64,000 nucleotides of DNA from Cardinalis cardinalis (lineage: Eukaryota > Chordata > Aves > Passeriformes > Cardinalidae): NCBI GenBank assembly GCA_014549065.1, contig JACDOX010000170.1, forward strand, positions 281,716 to 345,715, given 5' to 3'. Shown one piece after another: positions 1 to 12,100 of this stretch. The notes below the pieces were generated by a model. That model was not told where the DNA came from. It saw only the letters and a list, made by a program, of their open reading frames with translations, and made no database searches. The stretch's first letter is position 1; each line of letters begins with the position of its first letter. Made by a program: the position numbers and the translations under genes.

Positions 1-56
1 ATGTTTACAGGCACCGCGCTGGCCCGCGGCCTGTGCCGGTAGCGCCGAGCTGGGGC

Positions 57-970
57 TGGGCTGTGCTCCCCGCCTGACCCTGCTCCACTGCAGCTATATC
101 CCAGATGGCACACTGAAATGGGGTGCTCTGCTGCTCCCCGCCTGACCCTGCTCCACTGCTGCTATATCCCAGATTGCACACTGAAATGGGGGGCTCTGCT
201 GCTTCCCCTCAGCCTGACCCCGCTCACTGCGGCTATATCCCAAATTGCACACTGAAATGGGGGGCTCTGCTGCTTCCCCTCAGCCTGACCCCGCTCACTG
301 CAGCTATATCCCAGATGGCACACTGAAATGGGGTGCTCTGCTGCTCCCCGCCAGACCCCGCTCCACTGCAGTATCCCAAATTGCACACTGAAATGGGGGT
401 GCTTTGCTTCCCCTCAGCCTGACCCCGCTCACTGCAGCTATATCCCAAATTCCACACTGAAATGGGGTGCTCTGCTGCTTCCCCTCAGCCTGACCCCGCT
501 CCACTGCAGCTATATCCCAAATTCCACACTGAAATGGGGTGCTCTGCTGCTTCCCCTCAGCCTGACCCCACTGCACTGCAGCTATATCCCAAATTGGACA
601 CTGAAATGGGGTGCTCTGCTGCTGCTCCACAGCTGACCCCACTCCACTGCAGCTATATCCCAAATTGCACACTGAAATGGGGGGCTCTGCTGCTTCCCCT
701 CAGCCTGACCCCGCTCACTGCAGCTATATCCCAAATTGCACACTGAAATGGGGGGCTCTGCTGCTGCTCCACAGCTGACCCCGCTCCACTGCAGCTATAT
801 CCCAGATTGCACACTGAAATGGGGTGCTCTGCTGCTTCCCCTCAGCCTGACCCCACTCCACTGCAGCTATATCCCAAATTGCACACTGAAATGGGGTGCT
901 CTGCTGCTCCACAGCTGACCCTGCTCCGCTGCAGCTCTGTTTCCATTTCCACACTGAAAAGGGGGTGTTC
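57..970. repeat. Minisatellite, 71-bp unit, about 13 copies
   Basis: The landmark ctatatccca (or close variants) recurs at 94, 162, 233, 304, about 370, 438, 510, 582, 653, 724, 795 and 867, with a degenerate last copy near 935, so the modal period is 71 bp. Each unit also has a block like cacactgaaatggggtgctc and a ccctcagcctgacccc block that is shortened in some copies. Overlapping open frames on both strands are a product of the repetition and are not genes. Confidence 0.95.
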
Positions 971-3900
971 TGCTGTTTCTGGGGTATGGGGCAGCAGCCA
1001 CCCAACCAAATCCAGCACAGAGTTTCCCTTGTGGTTATTTAGTTATTTGTTAGGGTTGTGTTGGTGTTTTATCTGGTTTTTCAGTAGTGACACTTCTTTA
1101 TGCAGCTGATACATCTACAGGCAGCTCTATCCAGTAAAATGCACTTGCAGACCCACTCAGTAGAGTTTAGGTTTGGGTTTTTTTCACNTCTTTGCATTAG
1201 TCTTGAGGTTTCAAGTAGGTGGAAAGGGAACTGAAAATCCGGGTTCAAAGAGGTTGCCTGAATTAACCTCTTCCCTGCGCTTCACTATGATNAACTAAAA
1301 TTCCAATGTCTAAGGTGCAAAATATGTGCTGTTTTATGCATTTTGGATTGGAGTTAGGAAATGTATTAACCTCTTCAGAGCTGGAAATCTGCACTTGGGA
1401 ATTATTTTCCTTGTAGAGATCTTACTCTGCAGTCATTTCTCTTGTGTATTTTGCACTTAGACAGTGCTTCACTTGTTATGTCTCAAGCAGAGGAAATGCA
1501 GGCACTCATAAATTTTTGTGGCCTGCCTTATATTTTTTTCCCCTTGAGAAATCCTGTGATCTTTGGACAGGGCTTTTTTTTTTTTTTTTGACACAGACTG
1601 GAATTGGTGAGCTCCTTGGAAAAGGAGGCTGGAACATTTCTTACAGTTACTTGTCACCAAAAAAATAGTAGTTATTCCATCTTACTGCTAATTAAAACTG
1701 CTGCTGTAAAATGTGTTGTGAAGGTAGTTCTCNGTGCATTCAGCAGAAGTCCTGCAAGACAGAGGATTTAAAGAGGAGGAAGTGCTTGCACTCCTGCTGA
1801 AGGGCAGACACTGAGGTCTCCAGCTCCTGGAAAGTCCCAGCCCAAGTTAAAACATGATTTCTCCACTGAAAACTCTGGAAAATGAGGGAAGGCATTCCCT
1901 TAGGTAGATCTTGGTGACCTTGGAGTGCAGGCACTGGCAGCCCTTGTGGCAGACCTGCCTCCTCCTCAGCTGGCAGTGCACAAATCCCTGGAGAGGGATG
2001 TTCAGCCGTGTCCCTGCCCTGGCTGTGTGACAGGGCCGGGGCTGGGAGCTGCCCCTGGCCCCAGAATCCCACGTGCCTTCTGGGGGACCTGTGCCAGAGC
2101 AAGGTGCTGCCCCACATCTCCTGCTGCTGCCTGATTTAGGCAGGGCTGAGATCCTCCATCCCTGAAAAGGCAACGTGGGAAGTTTTGTCAAAGCAGTTCA
2201 GTGCTCCTGGGTCCCAGTTATTCCCCTCTGCCCTGAAACTTCTCCATAACAAGTCAAATGCTTGTTTGACAAACACCTACAGATCATCTGCAGGGGCTAG
2301 AAATTTCCTATCCAAATTTCTCCTCAGCTCCACAAGGTAACAGTGTTGGCTTTACAAAGGGGACTTGGCAAGGAAGCTGCACAGAGTTTTGTGGTATTTT
2401 TAAAGAGTTATGAAGGACAGCAACATAATTTGTGCTCTAGTCTGTTGCCACGAATCAGACAAGGTGATGTTTTTGCTGTGTGCNTTTCAAGGAAGAGCTG
2501 ATGGTATTTCAAAGGCAAGAGCAGAGAAGTTCAGAGAAAGGAGGAAAAAGTGGAAAGGGACTTGGAGGATTCAATCTGAGCAGCCATTCCCACTGGAATT
2601 CCAGCNCCTGCTGGAGATGGCAATGCAGGAGCTGAGGCAGAGGCTTCAGAATAACATTTATCTGAAACCTTCACTCTGGTTCCTCGCATCTGGATGTACA
2701 ACCTGGCTATCAAAAGCTTAATGTGCAATTTGGCTGACTCTGCAGTTGTGTTTTCCCTTTTTATTTCCTCCTCTCTGCCAAATGTCTCCCCCTGCCACCC
2801 CAGTAATGAGATGCCATATGCATGGAGTTGGGTCAGTTCCTGCATTGACAGATTTTGGGGCCAGAAGGGACCTCTCAGTGATTGAACCTGACTTCCTNCA
2901 CATTCCAGGGCATCCCACTCCTCACCCCTGTCTGTCCATGGAGCCATATCCGTGGAGCTGGGCTCAGCTTCCTCAGAGTGCCCAGTGTTGAGCTCACGGA
3001 CCTCCCAGGACAGGAGAGAGGATGCTTGNAGAGACCTTTAGGAATTGTGTGAGCTGATAGCATTGGAAAATGTCATCAGTTCAGCAGGCTGAGGTTTGTC
3101 ACCTCTCAGTCCTTTGAACTCTGGGGCAGCCTGAAGTGTAGGAGATTGGTGCTTGGAATTGTGCTGGTTTGTCCATTATTTTGTCATAATTCCAAAGTTT
3201 GGTGAGGCTGAAGAGAAGAGGACCNGGTTTTTGAAGGTGTGTTTGTGTGTGTGGACACAAATGTGAGTTTTCTGATCAGATTATTTCCCTGCCATTAATT
3301 AGAATGCGAGCTGTTTTCCAGCCTGTTTTGCTGAAGCCACTCTCTGGAGCAGCCTCAGTCTGTGAACTGGAATCTCCACCAGCCTTTTAAATGCATTTCA
3401 GGCCTTTGCACTGCTCAGTGGTCTGGGTGTTCACTGCACAGTTGGGTAAAAAACGTGAAGAAAAGCAATTCTGATGCTTCAAACTTGCATGAAAATCTTT
3501 CTGCTTTTCCTCAAACCTTTTCTACTCTTACCACAGCAGTAGTTTGANTTTTCTCTGAAGGAAGGATTAAGCAACTTGCATTGTGATTGCTGTTTTGAAA
3601 GCAAATGAGACTAAAACTTTGAACAATTCCTCCAAACTGCAGAGGAAGNGGATGGAAAGCTCATCTGTATCTCAGACATTGAATTCAGCCTGGAGCTGTC
3701 ACGTGCTCTGGTGGTTTTTGAGGGCCACACATCCCCTCTTGAGTCAGACAGTCTGTTCTGGGAAGCACACGTGGCCTGTGCTGGGGAAGTGGCTGCTGGA
3801 AGCTCTCGGTCACCAGAGGGTCAGGGATTGTGCATCTCCTCTCGTAGCTCATCAGGAGTGCTTTATTGGCCAGCCTTGGGGGAGTGGAAACTTCAAAGGA

Positions 3901-4588
3901 AGAGAGAGGGNTTTGCTCAGCAAGCTGCAAGGGCCTTTCCCTCCTGCCTGTAAAAAGCACAGATGTTGGACTGTGGCCCGGCCACCCACTGGGTTCCAGT
4001 TTAAAAGCTGTCCACTGNGTCCTGCTAATCACTGGCTGTGTTTGGTACTCCACAAACCTGCCCCTGCCCCCCAAACCATCCCTTTCTTGTAGCTGCGGAG
4101 CTGAAATATAGGGAGACNCAAGAGATCTTGGAAAACGACTGCTTTGGGCTGCTCTCCCACCCTGTTCAATCCTTGTAAAGCACAAGGTGATATTTTGCTG
4201 TTGCAGCACACACAGGAGAGTGCAAAGTGTAACACAGCAACAAGAGCTCAATAATTCTTTGCTATTTGACCCCATTTCGACTCAAAGAATAACAGTTTCA
4301 GGATTTGGAGTTTATGTTCCTACTGGAAGATGGCTGAGGGCTGTGCTGCTGTGGGTGATCCTCGTGGGCACTGCCCAGGGCAGTGGTTTTGCAGCCAGGT
4401 CAGTGTGGGGCTGGCTCTGATGTGCTGGCTGTGCCACAGAGGAATTTGTGAGCTGGAATTTNTAATTTTATCTTCAGAAGGAGCAAACTATCAATTTTAT
4501 GTGATTCTTCATCTGTGCTTTTGGGCTTTTCAGCCCNAAAATGTAAATGTATGTTTGGTTGAAATGGGGTCAAGGTATCAGCACAGGA

Positions 4589-4800
4589 ATCTCAGAATGG
4601 TTTGGGTTGGGAGGGACCTTAAAGCTCATCCAGTGCCATCCCTGCCATGGCAGGGACACCTTCCACTGTCCCAGGCTGCTCAGAGCTCCATCCAGCCTGG
4701 CCTTGGACACTTGAAGGGATGGAAAATCCACAGTTTCTCTGGGAAACCTGTCCCAGTGCCCAGAAGGAAACTTTTGTTTGGAATCCTGAGTCCAGCAGTC
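4589..4800 (-). mobile_element. CR1 LINE 3' fragment (antisense)
   Basis: It begins with the reverse complement of the CR1 tail (agaatggtttgggttggg, agggaccttaaagctcatcc) and continues through the usual CR1 3' UTR blocks (gccatggcagggacacctt, cagcctggccttggacact). The 5' truncation is typical of CR1 insertions. Confidence 0.92.
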
Positions 4801-6106
4801 CTGTCCACTTGACCTGTCAGCTTCAGTCTCCCTCCCCAGGAGGAAGGGAGCTCATTTCCCCTGCAGGGAACAGGCCTGGTTTCCTTGCTGCTGTTGGCTC
4901 GGGGGAAGGCAGGGGTGTTTCCTGTGCCCCAGGCAGGTTGTGCAGAGGGACAATGTGCCCAGGCTCGGGGAGCTGCAGCCTGGGAGCAGGGCAGGGCAGG
5001 ACGGTGTGTTCCTCTGCAGGAACCTGCTGCTTCCTGTTCCCTCCTCTGGGTCAGACCCTGCCTGCTTCCACTTGGCCACACCAGGGATCAGCATGCTTGA
5101 GACGCGTCCAGGAGCGGCGACAATGCAAGGAAGCCACCACCAAAGGCCATGGGAGCTGGCCAGGAGCAGAGTCCCTTAGGAGGAGAATGGAGAAGGGTCT
5201 TTTTCCTGGCCAAGGAGTCCCTGCAGGGGAAGGGCTCGCTCCTGGGGCTCCTTCCTGGGAAGTGGAGTCTCATTTTTCCTCCTGCTGCCTCTGTGGCCTC
5301 CCTCTGGGGCTCCCCAGGCTGCAGCAGGTGCTGGGCTGCTCTCCCAGTCTGTGCTCCCTTGGTCTGTCCATTCCTGTGGCACACATGGCCAGGAATGCTG
5401 GCACAGGTTGGGGTTACAGGATTGTGAGTGTTATTTCCTGGTGTCTGCTCCTGAGAATTACAGAAATTTTCCCACAATTAAGTCAGCAGTTGAGTTTGAA
5501 TGTTCAGTTCTCTGTTGTGTGTCTGTGCCTGACTAGATAAAAGTTACTTGTCTTCATCTGTTTCAGTTGAAGATCAGCATTTAAAATTTGAAAAGCTGTC
5601 ACCATTCCGGCCCTTATTTCGTTGCTCCTGTTTGGTGCTGTATCNTGTATCTTTTATCTTGAGCAAAGTATGTTTAGAGATGAGAATCCACAGAATACCT
5701 TTTTTTCAGCTAAAATTATCAGGCTGCTACCTTTGTGATACNCAGCCCTGCTTCCTCCTCCTCCCCACTGGGGTGGATGTGCAGCATTCCAGTGACAGAT
5801 CCTGGGGGTGTGGTCCCCAAAAGTGCTCTGGGCANCTGCAACTTCATTTTTTTGCTTGTGCCTCTGAGTTCATGCAAAGCAGTTTGGGATGCTCAAAGGA
5901 TACCTGAGAAATTTGCCAAATGTGGCCCTTTTGGAGCAGGGTGGGAGAGTGTAANCAGTAATTACAGCTAGAGTTCATTTGTGATGATTCAGCTGAAGTC
6001 AAGTGCTTTGCCAGCTCCCTTCCCCTCGGTGTTGACCACTGGATTGCTGTTGGGATGGAAGATTCTGGAGGAATGACTAATTTTTCTGCATTTTACTTTC
6101 AACTAG

Positions 6107-6142
6107 CTGCCGCAAGCTCCAGAAACGGAGAGCCCTGTAGAG
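6107..6142 (+). CDS. ITPR1: ITPR1 microexon, SIIA-like part of the SII splice region (12 codons)
   Basis: A 36-nt in-frame exon reads [12 protein letters not shown]. It lines up with the second half of the mammalian SIIA segment (LPQAP... then ENSTE, recalled from the family). The acceptor is ttcaactag, and its TAG is an in-frame stop that fixes the left limit. A CTAAT branch-point candidate lies at 6077-6081. The donor is gtgtgt, a weak match to consensus that suits optional inclusion. SII is included mainly in neuronal transcripts of mammals and changes how PKA sites are used. Mammalian SIIA is 23 residues, so about 11 residues are not accounted for here. They may sit in another exon outside the window or be absent. 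Confidence 0.8.
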
Positions 6143-9100
6143 GTGTGTCAGCCACCTATATTTGTACAGCACACAAATATTGGTGTTTCACTAGTCCTAG
6201 TGGAGTGTCTTGTTGGTAAAAACCCCTGTGAAATGTGTGTTCCTGCCTGGTGTTACACAGTGGAAATAAGTAGATTTGTTAAAGTGCCTTACTCTANTAC
6301 AGCATCAGCGTGGTAGTCTGAAAATATAAAAACTTGTAAACTAATCCTAAGTCTGTTCCTTTCAGCCATTTCCTTTNTTCTTTAAGGGTGGCACTGGGAA
6401 AAGTCTCCTCTCAAATTTTCCTACATTGGCAAAATGAGACTTCATTTTGGCCCCTAATGCAGAATTTGGTTTTCCCTTTGCCTCACATACTTAAAAACTT
6501 CAATACTTTAAGGAAAGGGAAGTTCTTAGTGGAGGCTTCATAACTCTAGAGTAATTGGTGTCCCATTTAAAATGCCCCAGTGGACAAGCTCAGGGTCACT
6601 GCACATTGTCAAGGCCACTGGTTGTAAGGGTAATGGATATGTGGACACATGTCCTTTATGTGCATAAAGCAGATTATTTGCCAAAAAGAAGGCAAGAAAA
6701 TTTATAAAATCTTAAATTCCTTTGAAATTCATGGGACATCCAGACATGGCATTGGTAGATTGTACAACTGGGTGCCAAATCAGTGCAAATCTAAATGAAA
6801 CAGCATAGGAGTCTAAATCTGGGAGAGTGTTGATTCTCTGAGCTGTGAAGTTTTTATAAATGTGAGATCATGTAGAAAAAGAAGTGTTTGTGATGATTTA
6901 GGCCTTTGTATTTGTAAATTTTGTGGAATAGTGTTTAAATGTAACCTGAAACTCTGAGTGGTCATCAAACGGATTTGAGATGTCTGGGAGATGGCTCCTG
7001 GTTTCTGATGGGTCCCTTTATAGAGCTGTTATTCTACACCTTTTGAGATGCCTTAAAGCAGCAAAACCATAATGTGTTTCAGCTTTGCAAAGTGGAAGTT
7101 GCATTCCTGGAAATGAATATCTCAAGTGAGAGGGATTTGATTTGGAGACGTGCCCGTGCCCAGGGGCAGCTCAGTGACTCCCCACTGCCGTCCTGGCCAT
7201 GGGGAGGAGCCCCCAGGCTGGGCCAGAAGCCCTCCCCAGTCTCAAATGAGTTTCAGTGACCACGGTGGGATGTGTTGGGGTCCCTCACCCCCAGAGTGTG
7301 TGTCCAGGGGGCTGGGGGCGTTCTGTGTGTCTGTGCATGGGCATGCGTGGGCTGAGCCCCCAGAGCTGTGTGTCCCTGTGACACCAGGCAGAGCCGTGTT
7401 TCCTGAGCACTGCTGGCACTCCTGCATGCCAGGGGGTGTGTGACGGTGGCAGAGCAGAGGGGTCAGGGCTGGCAGAGGGCAGGTGTCCTGTTCTGGTGGT
7501 TTGTCAGTCCATCTCCCTCATCTCCCCCCTCGCATCCAGCTGTGACTCCCCCAGTATTCCCATGAGTGCCAAGCTGTTGGTCTCTCTTGAGTGTTGTTCT
7601 GCTTTAAAATGAACTTTCTGCACGTGCAGCAGGAGCTTGATCAAACTCTACCCCAGAGGCAACTGGAGGATCATAGAAGGGTATGTACAGCAGTTGAGCA
7701 CATTCAGAACCCATCTCTCCCTTTCCCCTGTAAACAGTGAAGCCTAAGTCATGTAAGAAACTTGTGTGGGTAAATGCTGGCTGGAAAATCCAAAAAAGGA
7801 GCCATGTGGACAGAGTGAGGTGCTGGAGCCCCTTCTCTGGGTTACATGGAAGGGTTGAGTGCTTGGTTGTTCTGAATTGAACTCAGGTCCTGGTCTGGTC
7901 CATTCCCACTGTCAAAACCTTCCCCATGGGTGCTGATCATGCTGCTGTGAACTGACATCCATCAGTGCTGCTGGAGCTGGCTCCTGGCCACACCACCCCT
8001 TTCTAGTCAGCCAAGCTGCAAAATCAAAGTCGGTCCCTTTNTCCATTTCTTTTGCTCTTGTAGCTGGGAACACAGCAGCAGCAACTTATAACTGCTTCAC
8101 TCTAAAATATGAAAGATGCTCTGTTTTAAAGCTTCTGACAGGTTTCTGGTATCACTTAAGAGTTTGTGTTGCATCTGCATTGCTGATGCAGGTACAATGA
8201 TGTTTCTGTGTGACTTACTCCTACTTTACCTGTGTGTGAATGCAGATGGAACTGGACGCTGTTTGGTTTTTCCCTAGGTACCATATTTGATTTTTCTGGT
8301 TACTGCCAAACATCTGATATTTGTTTGCACACTGCCCTCGTCCAAGTGGTGCACAGCACTAACAGGATGGGTAAAGAACTGTTCTGGAGCCAAGCATTGC
8401 AGCTGAGTTAATTGGAACATTTCTTAAATACCACTTATTTTTTCTCCCTTCTGCTTTGATCACGTACTCCTATTTTGTTAGCTGATACCATGGGTTTGGG
8501 TAAATTTGTAGGAACCAAANCTTTTTTTCCCAGTTAGAGTTTGAAATGCTGGTGACTGTGTATTGGCAGACCTGGATCAGCACCCTCTGACTAGAAACAG
8601 CTGCTTGATACTTGTTCCTGCTGTATTTTCTGGTGATTTGCCTTGTTTTGGATACACAACACCCACAGACACCAGAGGTGCCTGTCCTCCTCAGCTCTTC
8701 ACTCACCCCAGCTATTTTGACCATGGAATAGAAGTCACCTCCTCCACAAGGGGCCAGAAGGAGAATCTAGGGGCAGCTCCAAGAGCTTTAGTTGCCCTCC
8801 TGAATTCGGGCAAGGTGGAGTTTGCAGAGCAGCTGTTCTCAAGGCTGGATATGTGTTATCTTTGTAGTAAGTAGTCAAAATCCCTGGTTTAAATGCCATT
8901 TGACAGGATGACTGCCAGTTAGCTCAACAGAGGAGGAAGAAGGTGCTGTGAGAGCTCCCTTGTAGCCATTTGTGTCCTAGGGCCCATCTGGGTGTCAGGC
9001 TGCCTTTCCAATCAGTGCACATGTCCAAGGCAGATGTAGTTCAGGGGGATTTTTGTCTGCTTGGCCTTGTTCTGTCACNTAGCCTCCCTCACCTGCCAGG

Positions 9101-12100
9101 CTGGGAGCAGGGAGGTGGATAAAGCCCTGCCTCGTGCACTGAGCGCTCTCATGTCGCTGTCAGTGGCAGGAGCTGCTCCAGGACAGGGATTGCTGCAGCT
9201 CCTGAGCTGCCTCCTGCCTCTCCCACATGTTCACTCTTTGGCCCAAGCAGTGATGGGAAGCNTATGCCCCTTGGAGGAGTGCTCATCTCCTCCTGCTGTT
9301 GCTTCCACAGGAGCTTTCCTTTTTTTCTGCTGTTTGGGAGTTTCTGGAAGCAGCTGGTTGGAACACTGACTTTGTGTTTATTTTGCATCCTGTTGCCTGA
9401 CACTTGCTCCCTCCCCATCTGATCCCATGAAGTGCAGCTCCTGGGCTGCAGCTTTCACACTGAGAATCCCCAGGAGCCATTTCTAAGCTGCTGGATAGTG
9501 GTGACAGGGTGGCAGTGGGAGCCCTGACTTGAGCCCTGCCCTGTGGGGAGGGCAGAGGTCCCTCACCAGCTCAGGCATGTGTTGGGCTTCTCTCTGTGGA
9601 AGTGATTTCTGAAATTTGGTGAAGAACTTGATTATCAGACAGGCTTTTGTAATTTTTTTTTCTTTTGGGGTATAAGGATCTTTTGAGGTGACCTTTGTGA
9701 GTGCCAGCTGAGTATAAAATCAGTGGGACTGCAGCAGGGCTGGAGTTCTGTACAAGCCAATTAATGCACATTTATATAGTTCCATTTACTTGGGTTTTAA
9801 AGGCCTCCTGTGAAATTTTAAAGAGTAAGACTTCACTTTTATGATAGCTAATGTATTAAATGACATCTTGAATCTATAGTCAGACAACCAATTTCATTTG
9901 AAATACAACCAAAAATCAATAAATCGGTGACAAGCACTTTTTGTGAATGGAACTAAGGATAAGATGCTTTAGTTCATTGGACATATTTTTAATACAAAAT
10001 TATTTTTGGCTAAATTTTTTTGAAATATTTTTTCTGACTCCCAGAAAAGCCCTTCCCTCCCCTCTGCAGCACTGGCNCAGGATGGTGCTGCTGTAACCAC
10101 GCTGCCATTAGCAGGGCAGGAGCTCTCGGTGACAACAATCCTTACAAAAATCCCTTAATCCCTGTGCAATGTTTGTGTGCTGGCAGCGCCTCCAGCTTTG
10201 CCCAGCTCCCCAAATCCCAGGGAATTCCTGTGGAGGCTGCGGTGGCAGCAGGGGGGTGATGTTCCACCCGGAGGTGTTGGATCTCTGCTGGCTCAGTGCT
10301 GGGGCTGTCCTGGGGCTCCAGGTGCTCTGGGNTTTGGGGTTGTGTGAGGACCTGCTCTGTGCTGGGCTGGGTGCTGGGGTGGGAGGGCTGGTGTGACTCA
10401 GGCAGCTGCCAGCAGGGAACAAAGAGCCGAAGAGCCGGGATCCAGCGGGATCGCTCGGGTTTCCGCTNGGCAGCTGGTGGATCCTGTCAGCTGCTGGTGG
10501 AGGGACGGCAGAGCACAGCCCTGCACGGTTGGTGGGATGGCAGAACCGGAGAGGTGTGAGGAGATTAAACTGTTCCTTAAAACCATTTCTGGTGTTCCTC
10601 TAATCCACCTCTTGATTTTATGTTGGTGCTGTACAGATGCCACTCCTTTGCCTTTAAGACCGAGACAACAGAACTTAATTAAAACAAAACTCTTGGAAAA
10701 NTAAATCTGTCTAGAAGGCTGTACACAAAACCTGAGGTGCAGCTGTCTCTGTGCTGCATGGGGGAACCCATAATCTTATTGAGCCCCATGAGACCCCTCC
10801 ANTGTCCCAGCCTGCCCCAGCACATCAGGAGCTGCTCAATGGATTTCTCCAACTCTCCAGGGTTTCCTTCCCCCCTCCCTCACCACAAGAAGGGTACTGG
10901 TAACAGCAGCCCTGCTGCCAATGAACGTGGGTGGTTGGCTTGCTCGTGGAGCTCCCATGGTGATTTCCTTGTGCTCTTTGCCTGCAGGGCGAGGCCCTGA
11001 GGCAGGTTTTGGTGAACCGCTACTACGGCACGGTGCGCGCGGCCGGCCGGCGCGAGAGCCTCACCGCCTTCGGCAACGGGCCCCTGGCTGCCGGCGGCCC
11101 CGGCAAGGCTGCCACGGCAGGTAGGACATCTCTGCTCCTCCCGGGCTGCCTCCCCTGGCATCTGGGTGGTGGTGTTCGCAGGGGTCCCGGGACGAGGGAG
11201 TCTCGGGGTCTCTGCTGCTCACAGTGACTTTGAGATGCGTNAGAAAGTCTCTTTTNCCAGCCCAGCACTCAAAGAAGGAGTCAGAGCTCTTCAGTTCTCA
11301 GTCTCAAGGTTGTTTGTTGTTCCTTATCTATAAAATCCTTTCTCCTGTCCAGCTGAGGTCTGCTCAGCAGGACAGTCCAAGGCACTCTGCCTGCCCCCGG
11401 GGNGGTGTTATCTTTTTATACTAAAAACTACNTGTACAATNNTTACAATTACTTTCTAATACTTATCANTTATGGGCTTCTACTCTAAACTAATCTAAAG
11501 TGCCACCATCACAGCAGAAGATGGAGGTTAAGAAGAAGAAGGAGAGAGGCTGGACATGCCCAGATTCCTCCATCTTGCCCCCTGAACTCCCATTCTAAAA
11601 ACTCTAAAAAATCTATTTTTCATCTTGTGATAAATTCACTGTCATTCTACTTAAACTTTTGTGGCTTGTAATTCTTCATATAAGGTTGGTAATTGTTTTT
11701 TCCAAGGGCTAAATCAAATGCACATGGGTCTTGGGCTCTGTGCCAAGATCTCTGAGCCCCCTGGGCAGGGGCTCAAGTCCTCCAGGGCAGCCAGAGGAAT
11801 TTCTTGGCTTCCAACAGGGAAGAGATGAGAATCTTGACTCCATGTTTCAGAAGGCTGATTTATTATTTTATGATGTATTAAAAGAAAATGATATGTTAAA
11901 ACTATACTAAAAGAACAGAAGAAAGGATTTCATCAGAAGGCTAGGAAAGAAAGAAAAAGGAATGATAATAAAATCTTGTGACTGACCAGAGAGTCTGAGC
12001 CAGCTGGACTGTGATTGGCCATTAATTAAAAACAACCACATGAGACCAATCAAAGATGCACCTGTTGCATTCCACAGCAGCAGATAATTATTGTTTTTCT

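Larger units (their letters stand above)
1..6106 (+). other. ITPR1 intron (partial) upstream of the SII microexons
   Basis: Intronic by position. It contains the 71-bp minisatellite at the left end and a CR1 at about 4589. I looked for the missing first half of mammalian SIIA (residues like ISIDE) and for the preceding constitutive exon and found neither. Long frames such as 4647-5540 start in CR1 sequence and resemble no protein I know. Confidence 0.75.

Noticed and set aside
57..1109. Several overlapping open frames at the left end of the window
   Set aside because: They are repeat-driven frames of the 71-bp minisatellite, present on both strands.
4647..5540. Open frame of 297 codons
   Set aside because: It begins in CR1 sequence and continues through GC-rich intron with no recognisable domain.
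6189..6202. Perfect 14-base inverted repeat next to the SIIA donor
   Set aside because: Too short to claim a functional hairpin; expected by chance at this scale.
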